From JAPLKX01 sp035530195 (GTDB lineage: Bacteria; Hydrogenedentota; Hydrogenedentia; Hydrogenedentales; SLHB01), in NCBI GenBank assembly GCA_035530195.1, contig DATKVG010000128.1:1-64000 (forward strand): 64,000 bases of DNA. The letters run 5' to 3'. Shown in pieces: positions 34,887 through 42,501 of this stretch. Position numbers and translations under genes: made by a program. Position 1 is the first letter of the stretch. Every line of letters starts with the position of its first letter. The notes beneath the pieces are model-generated. The model was not told where the DNA came from, did no database searches, and worked only from the letters and a program-made list of their open reading frames with translations.

Positions 34887-35816
34887 CTATACAAAAAGAC
34901 TGCTGACTGATTCCTGTTCGTGAATTCGTCTTATCGCCTCGCCAATAAATGGCGCAAAACTGAGCACGCGCAACTTCGGGCTTGCGGCGGCCGCGGCGTT
35001 CAGCGGTATCGTGTCGCCCACCAGCACCTCGGTGAGGACGGAATCCTGGATGCGCTTGACGGCGTCGCCGCTCAAGACCGGATGTGTGGCGCAGGCCATA
35101 ACGTCCAGCGCCCCCTGCTCTTTGACGGCCTGCGCCGCCTTGACCAGCGTGCCGGCCGTGTCGATCATATCGTCGAAGATCAGGGCGTGCCGGCCTTCGA
35201 CGTTGCCGATGATGTTCATGACTTCGCTGACGTTTTCTTTGGGCCGCCGCTTGTCGACGATGGCAAGCGAGGCGTCGAGCCGGCTCGCGAACTCCCTGGC
35301 GCGCAACACGCTGCCCGTGTCGGGACTGACAACGACGAGGTTGGCCACTTTACGATCGAGCATGTGGCGCCCGAACACGGCGTCGCCGCGGAGGTGGTCG
35401 ACGGGGATGTCGAAGAACCCCTGGATCTGGCCACAGTGCAGGTCGGTCGAGAGAATTCGGTCGGCGCCGGCGGCGACGATGACGTTGGCGACGAGCTTGG
35501 CCGAAATGGGGACGCGCGGTTTGTCTTTTCGGTCCTGGCGGGCGTAGCCGAAATAGGGCATGACGGCGGTGACGCGTTCGGCGGAGGCGCGCTTGGCGGC
35601 GTCGATCAGCATCAGCATCTCGACGAGGTGGTCGTTTACCGGGGGAGAGGTGCTGTTGATGATAAAGACATCGCTGCCGCGGACGTTCTCGCCCAGTTGG
35701 ACGTGGACCTCGCCGTCGCTGAATTGGGACACCAGCGCCTGGCCCTGTGGCGCACCGAGATGGGCGCAGACGCCCCGGGTGAGGTCGCGGGAACCGTTGC
35801 CGCAAAAGATCTTCAT
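34887..35816 (-). CDS. prs: ribose-phosphate pyrophosphokinase
   Basis: A 309-residue PRPP synthase. Key parts: KIFCGNGSRDLTRGVCAHLG at the start, SDGEVHVQLGENVRGSDVF, YARQDRKDKPR (ATP loop) and the PRPP-binding LIFDDMIDTAGTLVKAA. It makes PRPP for nucleotide, histidine and tryptophan synthesis. I chose ATG 35816, with AAGGAC just before it, over longer frames, because it matches the usual N-terminus. It follows tRNA-Gln in one likely transcript. Confidence 0.95.
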   Translation of the reverse strand: MKIFCGNGSRDLTRGVCAHLGAPQGQALVSQFSDGEVHVQLGENVRGSDVFIINSTSPPVNDHLVEMLMLIDAAKRASAERVTAVMPYFGYARQDRKDKPRVPISAKLVANVIVAAGADRILSTDLHCGQIQGFFDIPVDHLRGDAVFGRHMLDRKVANLVVVSPDTGSVLRAREFASRLDASLAIVDKRRPKENVSEVMNIIGNVEGRHALIFDDMIDTAGTLVKAAQAVKEQGALDVMACATHPVLSGDAVKRIQDSVLTEVLVGDTIPLNAAAAASPKLRVLSFAPFIGEAIRRIHEQESVSSLFV

Positions 35817-35928
35817 GTCCTTGCTATAAGCCACAGTCACAACCCCTGGTTTTCGCAGTTGCGCCGTCCGAATGCTCATACTGTGCCTCGGCTGGTTTAG
35901 CGCGTGCGCGCGCACGCGCCATTTAACA

Positions 35929-36003
35929 TGGTTGGGGCGGAAGGATTCGAACCTCCGAATGCCGGGACCAAAACCCGGTGCCTTACCACTTGGCGACGCC
36001 CCA
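35929..36003 (-). tRNA. tRNA-Gln (anticodon TTG)
   Basis: A 75-nt cloverleaf with an encoded CCA end. The acceptor stem TGGGGCG pairs with CGCCCCA. The anticodon stem CCGGG/CCCGG holds loop TTTTGGT, giving anticodon TTG. The T-arm has GGTTCGAATCC. It reads CAA codons. It lies directly upstream of prs behind a strong promoter. Confidence 0.95.
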
Positions 36004-36106
36004 GCGTGTGTCTCACCCGTGTTTCTAAAGCCACAACTCCCCCACGAACAGGACCCGATTACGCAAGCCTCGGGGGAAGATCACCAGCTACACAGGCAAT
36101 TGACAG

Positions 36107-36136
36107 ATTATATCCAACTCCCAAAGGGCAAGTCAA
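36107..36136 (-). promoter_or_regulatory. sigma-70 type promoter for tRNA-Gln and prs operon
   Basis: On the minus strand TTGACT (36136-36131) is followed after 18 bases by a perfect TATAAT (36112-36107). It lies about 100 bases before the tRNA 5' end. Confidence 0.8.
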
Positions 36137-36144
36137 TTAAGCTG

Positions 36145-36187
36145 CCGCTCCGAAGGTACGGAGCGGGCGCTCCGGGGTGCGGAGCGG
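36145..36187. repeat. two adjacent ccgctccg hairpins
   Basis: CCGCTCCG-aaggta-CGGAGCGG (36145-36166) is followed by a second CGCTCCG-ggggtg-CGGAGCG type hairpin. They lie between the DUF362 stop and the tRNA-Gln promoter and may end the DUF362 transcript, although no T-run follows. Confidence 0.55.
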
Positions 36188-36244
36188 ACGCCGCAAGTAA
36201 AGGCGAGGCCGCGTCTACAAAGTCGTGCCGAAGGAGTATGGATC

Positions 36245-37144
36245 TCAGATCAGCCGGCCTTCGGCGGTTCCCAGCATTTTGACATCGATCCGGTTTTTGT
36301 CGGCGATTCCGAGGTGGAATTTTTCCGCGGCGAACCGGATGTGGTGGGGCGTGATGGGGAGGGGGGCGTCTTCCTTAAAGAACTGTTTGCGTTTGGCCTG
36401 GATGATGGAAAGCCCGATGGTGTCGACGGCCACGGGATCGGTTCCCAGCAGGAATCCGGCGTAGTCCCAGGCGTACTTGGCGTCGAAATTATGCGGGCCT
36501 TTGCTGTGGAACAGCGGGGTGAGCATGACCAGGATGTTGAGGCGCGTCTTGCCGTTCACGATCGGCAGTTCCCAGAGTTCGCCGAGGTTCTCGCAAAAGT
36601 TGGGGTGCAGGCTCGGGCAGTCTTCGCTGAACGGCATGAAATTCTTGATGCAACTGCCGACCCCGGCCCAGTGGTGGCTTCTCATGGGCCGGACGTTGAT
36701 GATGGCGGTCGAGTTCTGGAACACGGGATTGGCTCTGGCGCCACGGTCTTCGACGGCCACTTTGTCGGCGGGAACGCCGGCCCCGGTCACCTTGCTGACG
36801 ATGGCGGTTTCGACCTCGGGCGGGGTTCGGAGCGCGGGCCATGTGTTGCTCTTGACGCCGACGGTATCTTCCGGCGTTATGAATTGGGCCCAGGCCGAGG
36901 CCGGGTCGGGCTTTCCGGTCAGCTGGCACACGCCCATGTCCAGCAGCCGGGTGACGACTTCGGGGTTCACCGCCCCATCCGGTCCCAACACGGCCGGATC
37001 GCGTACCAGGACTACGGTAGCCCGTGCCGGTTCCTCGCCGTAGGCAATGGTGGGAAAGGTTGCGGCCGCACCGGCCAGAGTCACCCCTGCGGCTCCGCGT
37101 TTGAGGAAGTCGCGCCGCGTGATTGGCTTATGCCCGTAGATCAT
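36245..37144 (-). CDS. Tat-signal DUF362 domain protein
   Basis: A 299-residue protein with a Tat signal (ITRRDFLKRGAAGVTLAGAA) and a DUF362 domain: LLDMGVCQLTGKPDP, GVKSNTWPALRTPPEV and PMRSHHWAGVGSCIKNFMPF. No ferredoxin-type Cys clusters are present. DUF362 function is unknown, and exported forms often sit beside membrane or quinone-linked proteins. The start at ATG 37144 has GGGAGG nearby and overlaps the upstream DUF6599 stop by four bases, so the two probably act together. Confidence 0.85.
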   Translation of the reverse strand: MIYGHKPITRRDFLKRGAAGVTLAGAAATFPTIAYGEEPARATVVLVRDPAVLGPDGAVNPEVVTRLLDMGVCQLTGKPDPASAWAQFITPEDTVGVKSNTWPALRTPPEVETAIVSKVTGAGVPADKVAVEDRGARANPVFQNSTAIINVRPMRSHHWAGVGSCIKNFMPFSEDCPSLHPNFCENLGELWELPIVNGKTRLNILVMLTPLFHSKGPHNFDAKYAWDYAGFLLGTDPVAVDTIGLSIIQAKRKQFFKEDAPLPITPHHIRFAAEKFHLGIADKNRIDVKMLGTAEGRLI

Positions 37145-38040
37145 TTGCTTGTCCCTCCCGGACCTGCGATCTTGTCCATCATTTGGATAGCGTCGGCCTT
37201 TGCCGGCGCATCGAAAACCACGCACAGCAGCTTATCTCTTATACGGACGCCAGTCCACCGGCCGTTTTCGGTTTTTGCAAGGGCATCGGGGCCGGCGTCG
37301 GGCAAGTAGGCGTGCAGGAATTCGGAACGCGCGGCGCGGGCAGCCGCCGCAGCCGGATACCGGACGATCAGACTCGTCATGGGCGGCCCTTCCGGGGTTT
37401 TGTATCGCGCCAGTATGCCTTCGGAGTCTGAATCAAGGTTCAGCAGATTCTTATCGGAGACGTAGTAATAGAGGTTGAGCAGGAAGTGGTTGTGGAAATA
37501 GCGGGTATCGCCTGGCAGCAGGCCTTCGGCGGGCAGCAGGTTGAGCAGGCTGGGCGGACCGGCATCGCCGGCGATGGCGGTGGCGGTGGCTTCGCCAATG
37601 GCCATGATGGCCGCTCGTACAGGTTCAGAGGCCGTGGCGGCGGTGACGTAAACTACGTACCGGTCTTTCCAGAAGGCGAGCGTGGCGCTGTCAAATTCGG
37701 ACTCGCGGCCGACATGCACATCGGCGTCGTCGCGCGTATCATGGTGGTATGCGCCGAACGCGTCGGCGGACGTTTTCATTTTGAAGATGTCGGCGGTGAT
37801 TTGGGGAAATCCCTGTTTAATGTAACGGCGTGCCACGACGCGCTGCACGTTCAACGCTTTGTAAATCTCCGATGCGCCGTCGATGTATTCATGGAGATTT
37901 GCCGCGGAATAGACATTGTCCTTTGAGGGTGTCGTCCAGCCCAATACTTCTTTGGGCACAAGTTTTTCGATCTCGGGATCGACTTTCCGGCCCGGATGAG
38001 CGTAAAATTGACCAACGGCAAATAAGAAGGCGAGTATCAT
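37141..38040 (-). CDS. DUF6599-type protein
   Basis: A 299-residue protein beginning with a short hydrophobic stretch (MILAFLFAVGQF, probable signal). It has the family's LGWTTPSKDNVYSAANLHEYI and DGASEIYKALNVQRVVARRY segments, and LPGDTRYFHNHFLLNLYY later. The function is unknown. It overlaps the DUF362 gene, a pairing that suggests one complex at the cell surface. Confidence 0.75.
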   Translation of the reverse strand: MILAFLFAVGQFYAHPGRKVDPEIEKLVPKEVLGWTTPSKDNVYSAANLHEYIDGASEIYKALNVQRVVARRYIKQGFPQITADIFKMKTSADAFGAYHHDTRDDADVHVGRESEFDSATLAFWKDRYVVYVTAATASEPVRAAIMAIGEATATAIAGDAGPPSLLNLLPAEGLLPGDTRYFHNHFLLNLYYYVSDKNLLNLDSDSEGILARYKTPEGPPMTSLIVRYPAAAAARAARSEFLHAYLPDAGPDALAKTENGRWTGVRIRDKLLCVVFDAPAKADAIQMMDKIAGPGGTSK

Positions 38041-38191
38041 GTGTTAAGCCTTTCGAGAAACCGGTTTCCATTATACTCCGGGGCCAAGAGGTGGTCACGC
38101 GATTTTGCGGGTCATGCTAAGGATAAACGTAAGTGTTTACGCAGCAACGAATAGTCGCTGCTGTCGGTTGATAGATTGTCCGGGGTTCGAA

Positions 38192-38211
38192 ATGGTTTGC
38201 GTTCAAACCAT
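38192..38211 (+). promoter_or_regulatory. leader hairpin upstream of peptide P1
   Basis: ATGGTTTG-cgtt-CAAACCAT, a perfect 8-bp stem with a tetraloop, 25 bases before the P1 start. It may modulate translation or mRNA stability. Confidence 0.5.
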
Positions 38212-38235
38212 GCACAAAGAGGAAAGGGAAACCGT

Positions 38236-38364
38236 ATGAAACACGCAAAACCTTTGTCCAAGGCAATTCTTGGACCTACCAGTGGTATCCTGAGTCTCCT
38301 GCAGTTGCTGATAAACTTGGGGGTCCTCAACATTGAAGACATCTTCAAGAAGGACGGCGCCTAG
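38236..38364 (+). CDS. MKH-leader small peptide P1 (42 aa)
   Basis: Begins MKHAKPLSKAILGPTSG, continues with a strongly hydrophobic stretch (ILSLLQLLINLGVLNI, about 18-33) and ends EDIFKKDGA. It has no Cys, so no disulfide or thioether is possible. The ribosome site AGAGGAAAGGG precedes the ATG. It is the first of four tandem peptide genes sharing the N-terminal pattern. The body could be a membrane-active helix. It is probably a secreted, processed peptide or a subunit of a multi-peptide agent. Confidence 0.75.
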   Translation: MKHAKPLSKAILGPTSGILSLLQLLINLGVLNIEDIFKKDGA

Positions 38365-38601
38365 GCGTCTCCCGCGGCCCCACATAACGTGCTGACAGTA
38401 AAACACTTGTCTGACCGGGGCATATAATTGGCGTCTTTCACCTCGATGCCGGCTTGGAGGGAAAGAGGGTGGTTTGGCGCCGTAACAACTTTTGCCGAGC
38501 CGTGTATAGTTTTGAGAGCAGTGACGGCGGGGCTACCGTTGGCGGTGGTTCTGTCAGGGTAGGGTTTCCACATACTGTGCAGGTGGGTTTTGCGAGCCGC
38601 G

Positions 38602-38631
38602 TTGACAAGGGTTTAGGCAGGGTGATATACT
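38602..38631 (+). promoter_or_regulatory. sigma-70 type promoter for peptides P2-P4
   Basis: TTGACA (38602-38607), an 18-base spacer and TATACT (38626-38631), 60 bases before the P2 start. The 326-base gap between P1 and P2 (38365-38690) holds this promoter, a separate TATAAT near 38424 and no credible gene. Confidence 0.75.
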
Positions 38632-38652
38632 CGCGGCCAAAAGGGGTTACAG

Positions 38653-38668
38653 CCTGTCAAGAGACAGG
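38653..38668 (+). promoter_or_regulatory. leader hairpin upstream of peptide P2
   Basis: CCTGTC-aaga-GACAGG in the 5' leader, about 22 bases before the P2 start, comparable in place to the hairpin before P1. Confidence 0.45.
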
Positions 38669-38690
38669 TTAAAGCCCATCAGGAGACGTT

Positions 38691-38840
38691 ATGAAACATC
38701 TGCAAAAGGTATCGAAACCGCCCGTTCATGCTGCTGACATCCCTGTGGATGCCAAGATGGCGTTCATCATCTCGATTCTGACGGCATTCACCCCGATTCT
38801 TGAGGCGAAAAACCCGGAGCAAACCACGCCAACCCCGTAG
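38691..38840 (+). CDS. MKH-leader small peptide P2 (49 aa)
   Basis: Begins MKHLQKVSKPPVHAADIP, has a central hydrophobic segment (MAFIISILTAFTPIL, about 23-37) and a polar tail EAKNPEQTTPTP. It has no Cys. The ribosome site is CAGGAGA. It shares the leader pattern with P1, P3, P4 and distant P0, but its body is unrelated. A promoter and a hairpin lie directly upstream. It was found by reading the plus strand between larger genes, where conventional gene callers may miss it. Confidence 0.72.
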   Translation: MKHLQKVSKPPVHAADIPVDAKMAFIISILTAFTPILEAKNPEQTTPTP

Positions 38841-38945
38841 TGATTCGGGTTAATCCGGAGATCGGCAGTGGGATGTGCTTAATCGCCAAGAAGCGGCGCC
38901 TAATACGCCGACCTTGTATAGGCAAACGAGCAAGGAGAAAAGAAG

Positions 38946-39071
38946 ATGAAGCACATCAGGAAAATGACAGTAGCGAAGGCGGATGTATTTACGGACATTG
39001 GCGATTTCTTCACCAACCTGTGGGATGAAATCAGCGGCTTCTTCAAGGACCTGTTTGGCGGGGACGCCTAG
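38946..39071 (+). CDS. MKH-leader small peptide P3 (41 aa), amphipathic
   Basis: Begins MKHIRKMTVAKADVF and continues as an aromatic amphipathic helix (DIGDFFTNLWDEISGFFK, about 17-34) ending DLFGGDA. Phe and Trp recur every three to four residues on one face with acidic residues on the other, as in membrane-active peptides. It has no Cys. AAGGAGA lies eight bases before the ATG. A CGGCG/CGCCG hairpin at 38894-38910 precedes it. Confidence 0.75.
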   Translation: MKHIRKMTVAKADVFTDIGDFFTNLWDEISGFFKDLFGGDA

Positions 39072-39101
39072 TCCAGCGGAGAAAAACGCCGGAGGTTTAC
39101 C

Positions 39102-39269
39102 ATGAGACACGTATTGAAGGTATCTGCCACGTTGATGCGGCCCGAGGAGGGCCATCGCGCTCCTGTGGCAGTGCCGGATCGGGCCGACGCGAAGACGGAC
39201 TTCATGAATGCCGTCTATAACGCGTGGACCGATTTTGTGTACCAGAAGAAAAACGAGTTGAGCGTGTAA
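39102..39269 (+). CDS. MKH-leader small peptide P4 (55 aa)
   Basis: Begins MRHVLKVSATLMRPEEG, followed by a Pro/Ala linker and an aromatic segment (DFMNAVYNAWTDFVYQKK, about 33-50) and NELSV. It has no Cys. GGAGGTTT gives a strong ribosome site. It is the last of the tandem peptides, with a terminator 28 bases after the stop. It has the longest leader region, which may mark a longer cleaved part. Confidence 0.75.
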   Translation: MRHVLKVSATLMRPEEGHRAPVAVPDRADAKTDFMNAVYNAWTDFVYQKKNELSV

Positions 39270-39296
39270 ACCTGCCGTCGAAAACTTGCAGTACTG

Positions 39297-39335
39297 ACCG
39301 GGACTCCAGTGTCTTGAAGTCCCGGTTCTGTTTTC
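39297..39335 (+). terminator. Rho-independent terminator after the peptide genes
   Basis: ACCGGGACT pairs with AGTCCCGGT (9-bp stem, 12-base loop), then a T-rich TCTGTTTTCT. It separates abundant peptide transcripts from the enzyme and transporter genes downstream. Confidence 0.8.
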
Positions 39336-39370
39336 TATACGATCCGGTAAGTGAGGAATGATAAGGACTT

Positions 39371-39907
39371 GTGATTAAGGGCGCGCATAGCGTAATCCGT
39401 TCGACCGACCCCGATGACGCGGGGGCGCTGAAGTCGGTTTACGACTCTCAGGCGCCGCGGTCGTCGCTGCTCGACCAGCGCCGGGAATTGAACCCGCCGA
39501 CGCGGGACGAGCTGCGCGAGGTTATGGGCCAGAAGGAGATGGGGAAGGCGGTGTTTTATACGGTGGAGGATCCGGGCGGCGAAATCTGTGGATTCTGCTG
39601 TCTACGGGGGCTGAATCCCGAGGCGCAGTTCAGCGAATTTGTGGTGATTTTTCTGAATGAAGCGGCGTTTTCGACGCCGATGGCGGACGAAGTATTCGGG
39701 TTTTTGTCGCGGCTGGCGTTCCAGCGGATGCACAACCGCAAGGTGGTGACGCACTGCCTGGACAGCGAGACCGAATATCGGAAGTTTCTGATAGGCCATG
39801 GGTTCAAGAGCGCGGGCGTACAGCGGGACGTGGTGTTTTCGCAGGGGAGGTGGTTCAACCTGGAGGCGTTGACGCTTCGGGCCGCTGATTGTACGTTTGC
39901 CGCTTAA
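39371..39907 (+). CDS. GNAT family acyltransferase, peptide cassette (first)
   Basis: A 178-residue GNAT-fold protein: SVIRSTDPDDAGALKSVYDS (beta1/alpha1), GEICGFCCLRGLNPEAQFSE (beta3/4) and FLIGHGFKSAGVQRDVVF (alpha4/beta7). The usual Q-x-x-G-x-G loop is replaced by FSTPMADEVFG, so acyl-CoA binding may differ. The start is GTG 39371. It follows the peptide terminator and begins the enzyme operon. It may acylate the Lys- and Ser/Thr-rich leaders or cores, by inference from context. Confidence 0.75.
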   Translation: MIKGAHSVIRSTDPDDAGALKSVYDSQAPRSSLLDQRRELNPPTRDELREVMGQKEMGKAVFYTVEDPGGEICGFCCLRGLNPEAQFSEFVVIFLNEAAFSTPMADEVFGFLSRLAFQRMHNRKVVTHCLDSETEYRKFLIGHGFKSAGVQRDVVFSQGRWFNLEALTLRAADCTFAA

Positions 39908-39937
39908 CAAACGGCCGGTTGAGGATCGATTTCTTAG

Positions 39938-40582
39938 ATGGCAATTAGGACCAGGACGTTCATCCGCCGGGCGGAGCGTGAAGATTTGGATACGGTGGTG
40001 GCGTGGATGGAGGATCCGGATTTTCAGCTTTTCCTTTACGGCGACCCGGCGCGATCGCCCAAGCAGATCCGTGAGCAGATTGTGTCGATGCTTGGGCGGT
40101 CGTCGGCCCAGACGGTGCCGGGCGGCCTGTACCTGATAATCGACTCGGCGGAACATGGTCCGCTGGGTTTGTTGTCGCTTCAGAACATCAGTTGGCGCAA
40201 CCGCAGTTGCAGCATTGACTTGTACATGGGCAACAAGGAGATGCGGCACAAGCTGACGGCGGGGATCGCCTTTTACCGGGCGATGCAGTACGCGTTTGAA
40301 GAGCTGAACCTGCACCGGGTCAATGCTTACATTTACGCGTTCAACGAGGCGTCGTGGATGATCCTGGAGCGGATGGGTGCGGTGCGCGAACTGACGTTGC
40401 CCGAACACGTGGCCAGGGACGGCAGACTTTACGATCTTTACGGGTATGGGTTGCTGCGGCACGAGTTCGAGGCGTTCAAGGGAAAGAACCCGCACCTGGT
40501 CGAGGACGTGGTCGAATCCATGAGGGGGTTGAATTCGGGGCCGGCAGGGGGTGGCGAAAAGGCTGCGGAGAAAGATACGTGA
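39938..40582 (+). CDS. RimJ/RimL-like GNAT acyltransferase, peptide cassette (second)
   Basis: A 214-residue GNAT with FIRRAEREDLDTVVAWMEDP, SIDLYMGNKEMRHKLTAGIA (beta4 and CoA region), LHRVNAYIYAFNEASWMILE and YDLYGYGLLRHEFEAF. Closest in style to RimJ/L-type enzymes that acetylate N-termini or side chains. Its stop overlaps the GTG start of the CPBP gene. With the preceding GNAT and the GNAT domain of the fusion protein there are three acyltransferase domains in one operon. Confidence 0.85.
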   Translation: MAIRTRTFIRRAEREDLDTVVAWMEDPDFQLFLYGDPARSPKQIREQIVSMLGRSSAQTVPGGLYLIIDSAEHGPLGLLSLQNISWRNRSCSIDLYMGNKEMRHKLTAGIAFYRAMQYAFEELNLHRVNAYIYAFNEASWMILERMGAVRELTLPEHVARDGRLYDLYGYGLLRHEFEAFKGKNPHLVEDVVESMRGLNSGPAGGGEKAAEKDT

Positions 40583-41472
40583 GCCTGCCAGCGGCCATTT
40601 TTCTGTGCCTGATGCTGGGACACGCAGGCTTTGCGTTTTTTGTCAACCGCAGGCGGGGAGGTGTTGCGGGGGGCACAAACTTGCTGGTGTCGGCGTGGCC
40701 GTTTTACGTGGTTTTTGTTTCAGGCATCCGGCATCGGACGCCGGCGCTGCGGGCAGGCGCGGTTCTTCAGACGCTGCTGTTTGCTGTGGCATGCTGGATT
40801 GCGGCGGGCAGGGGTGTGTGGAGCCGCGAGTTGATATCTCCGATAGCAATCGGGGCCGGGCTGGCAGCCGGTCATCTGATATTCGGAATGAGCGTGCTGG
40901 CGACGCACAGGTCTTTACGGCAGGCGGGGAGGCACCTGATTGACTTGGGGCCGCTTTGGAATTATCTGACGGACAACCCGCGCATCCTGATGCAGTTTGC
41001 CAGCGTGAGCATCGCGGAAGAGACCATTTATCGGGCGGCGTTGCAGCCGCTGGCGGTGAGTTGGGTCGGGCCGGTTTTGGGCGTGGGGGCGGTGGCGGTG
41101 GTGTTTGCGTGCGTCCACGAACACTTTTTCCGGAACAGCTTGAGGCAGTCGGGCGAGTTTTTGGCGTTCGCGCTGTTGCTTGGCGGCCTTTATTACTGGA
41201 CGGGCAGCCTGATTCTTGTTATGGTCGTTCACGCGGCGCGGAACGTGGAAATCGCCTTCATGGAACGGCTCGCCCAGATAGAGGAATCGGGCGACCCGGA
41301 CGCGGGCGAACGCGAGGCCCTGTTCGCCGAGGGCAGGCTGATCGAGGCGCTGGTGGTGGCGCCGGGGTGCGGGATGGCGGTGGGGTGCGTGGACCTGGCG
41401 GTCGAGCCGGTCTGTGAACCGGGGGCGTATCCGGTTCAGGCGCGGTGTTTTGGTCCGTTGGAGAACGTATGA
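40579..41472 (+). CDS. CPBP family intramembrane protease
   Basis: A 297-residue membrane protein with about seven helices. The CPBP motifs are SIAEETIYRAALQPL (EExxxR), FACVHEHFF and HAARN. Such proteases mature prenylated proteins or act as immunity proteins in bacteriocin loci. Here it could cleave the MKH leaders at the membrane or protect the producer. A soluble C-terminal tail of about 60 residues (from MERLAQIEESGD) is extra. The start is GTG 40579, overlapping the upstream stop. Confidence 0.82.
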   Translation: MSLPAAIFLCLMLGHAGFAFFVNRRRGGVAGGTNLLVSAWPFYVVFVSGIRHRTPALRAGAVLQTLLFAVACWIAAGRGVWSRELISPIAIGAGLAAGHLIFGMSVLATHRSLRQAGRHLIDLGPLWNYLTDNPRILMQFASVSIAEETIYRAALQPLAVSWVGPVLGVGAVAVVFACVHEHFFRNSLRQSGEFLAFALLLGGLYYWTGSLILVMVVHAARNVEIAFMERLAQIEESGDPDAGEREALFAEGRLIEALVVAPGCGMAVGCVDLAVEPVCEPGAYPVQARCFGPLENV

Positions 41473-42482
41473 AAACCGAATATTTGGTGCGCATCGACCG
41501 GGTCGATAAAACCTTCAAGACACGTCATCTGTTTTATAAGGACGACACGACGCCGCGCCGGCTATTGCACAAAAAGCTGGTGCAGGCGGCGAGGAACATC
41601 GATTTTGGGATACGGGCCGGGGAGATTTTCGGCCTTCTCGGCCCAAACGGCGCGGGCAAGACCACGACGGTGAAGATGGTCTCGGGGCTGGTGCGGCCGG
41701 ACAGTGGCGCGGTGTACGTGGACGGGCTGAACGTCGACAAAAAACGCCTGCAGGTGCTGAGGAAAGTCGGCGTGGTGCTCGAAGGTACGCGCACGAGCAT
41801 TTGGCCGCTGACGCCGTACGAAAACCTGATGTATTACGGCAACCTGAAAGACGTGAAGGGGCGGGTGCTGAAAGAGCGTGCGAAGTCGCTGCTGACATTT
41901 ATCGGGCTTGATCATAAGCAGCACATCGAGGTGAGGAAACTGTCGCGCGGCGAGAAACAGAAGCTGGCTATCTGCATCGCGCTGATTGCGGACCCGCCGG
42001 TGGTCCTGCTGGACGAGCCGACGACGGGCCTCGATGTCCAGAGCAGCCGCAACATCAAGGACAGAATCCTGGAGATGACGAGGGAGCAGGGAAAGTGCGT
42101 GCTGGTGACGACACACGACATGAACGTGGCGCAGGAGATCTGCGATCGGATCGGCATCATCGACCATGGCGTGCTGGTGGCGTGCCAGCCCAAGGAATCG
42201 CTGCTGGATGTGTTCAGCGACCCGGTGTTCGAGTTCAAGCTGGACCGGCTGGTGCCCAACTCGATTTTGGACGGGATAGCGCATATCAACGAGATGACGA
42301 TGCGGATCGAAGAAGAGGGCCCGGTAGTGTCCGTGGCGCTGGAAACGGACCTCGAGGCGCGGTCGCGGGCACTGTACGACGTGGTGCAGCGGTTTCGGGA
42401 TCAGGGCATTCTGTTGCGGTCGGTTTCGCAGCGGCAGCAGACGCTCGAGAACGTGTTTCTGCGGCTGACGGGCAAGAAGTAG
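41469..42482 (+). CDS. ABC transporter ATP-binding protein, peptide cassette
   Basis: A 337-residue NatA/CcmA-type ATPase: Walker A GLLGPNGAGKTTTVKM, signature LSRGEKQKLAICIALI, Walker B PVVLLDEPTTGLD and the switch His (VTTHDMN). The C-terminal 100 residues are a regulatory extension. It energises the permease encoded next. ATG 41469 overlaps the CPBP stop (ATGA). Confidence 0.93.
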   Translation: MKTEYLVRIDRVDKTFKTRHLFYKDDTTPRRLLHKKLVQAARNIDFGIRAGEIFGLLGPNGAGKTTTVKMVSGLVRPDSGAVYVDGLNVDKKRLQVLRKVGVVLEGTRTSIWPLTPYENLMYYGNLKDVKGRVLKERAKSLLTFIGLDHKQHIEVRKLSRGEKQKLAICIALIADPPVVLLDEPTTGLDVQSSRNIKDRILEMTREQGKCVLVTTHDMNVAQEICDRIGIIDHGVLVACQPKESLLDVFSDPVFEFKLDRLVPNSILDGIAHINEMTMRIEEEGPVVSVALETDLEARSRALYDVVQRFRDQGILLRSVSQRQQTLENVFLRLTGKK

Positions 42483-42501
42483 GTACTGAGGACGTAGCCG
42501 A

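Noticed and set aside
38417..38428. TATAAT at about 38424 as a promoter paired with TTGTCT
   Set aside because: The spacing to TTGTCT is only about ten bases, too short for a sigma-70 promoter. The TTGACA/TATACT pair at 38602 is far better.
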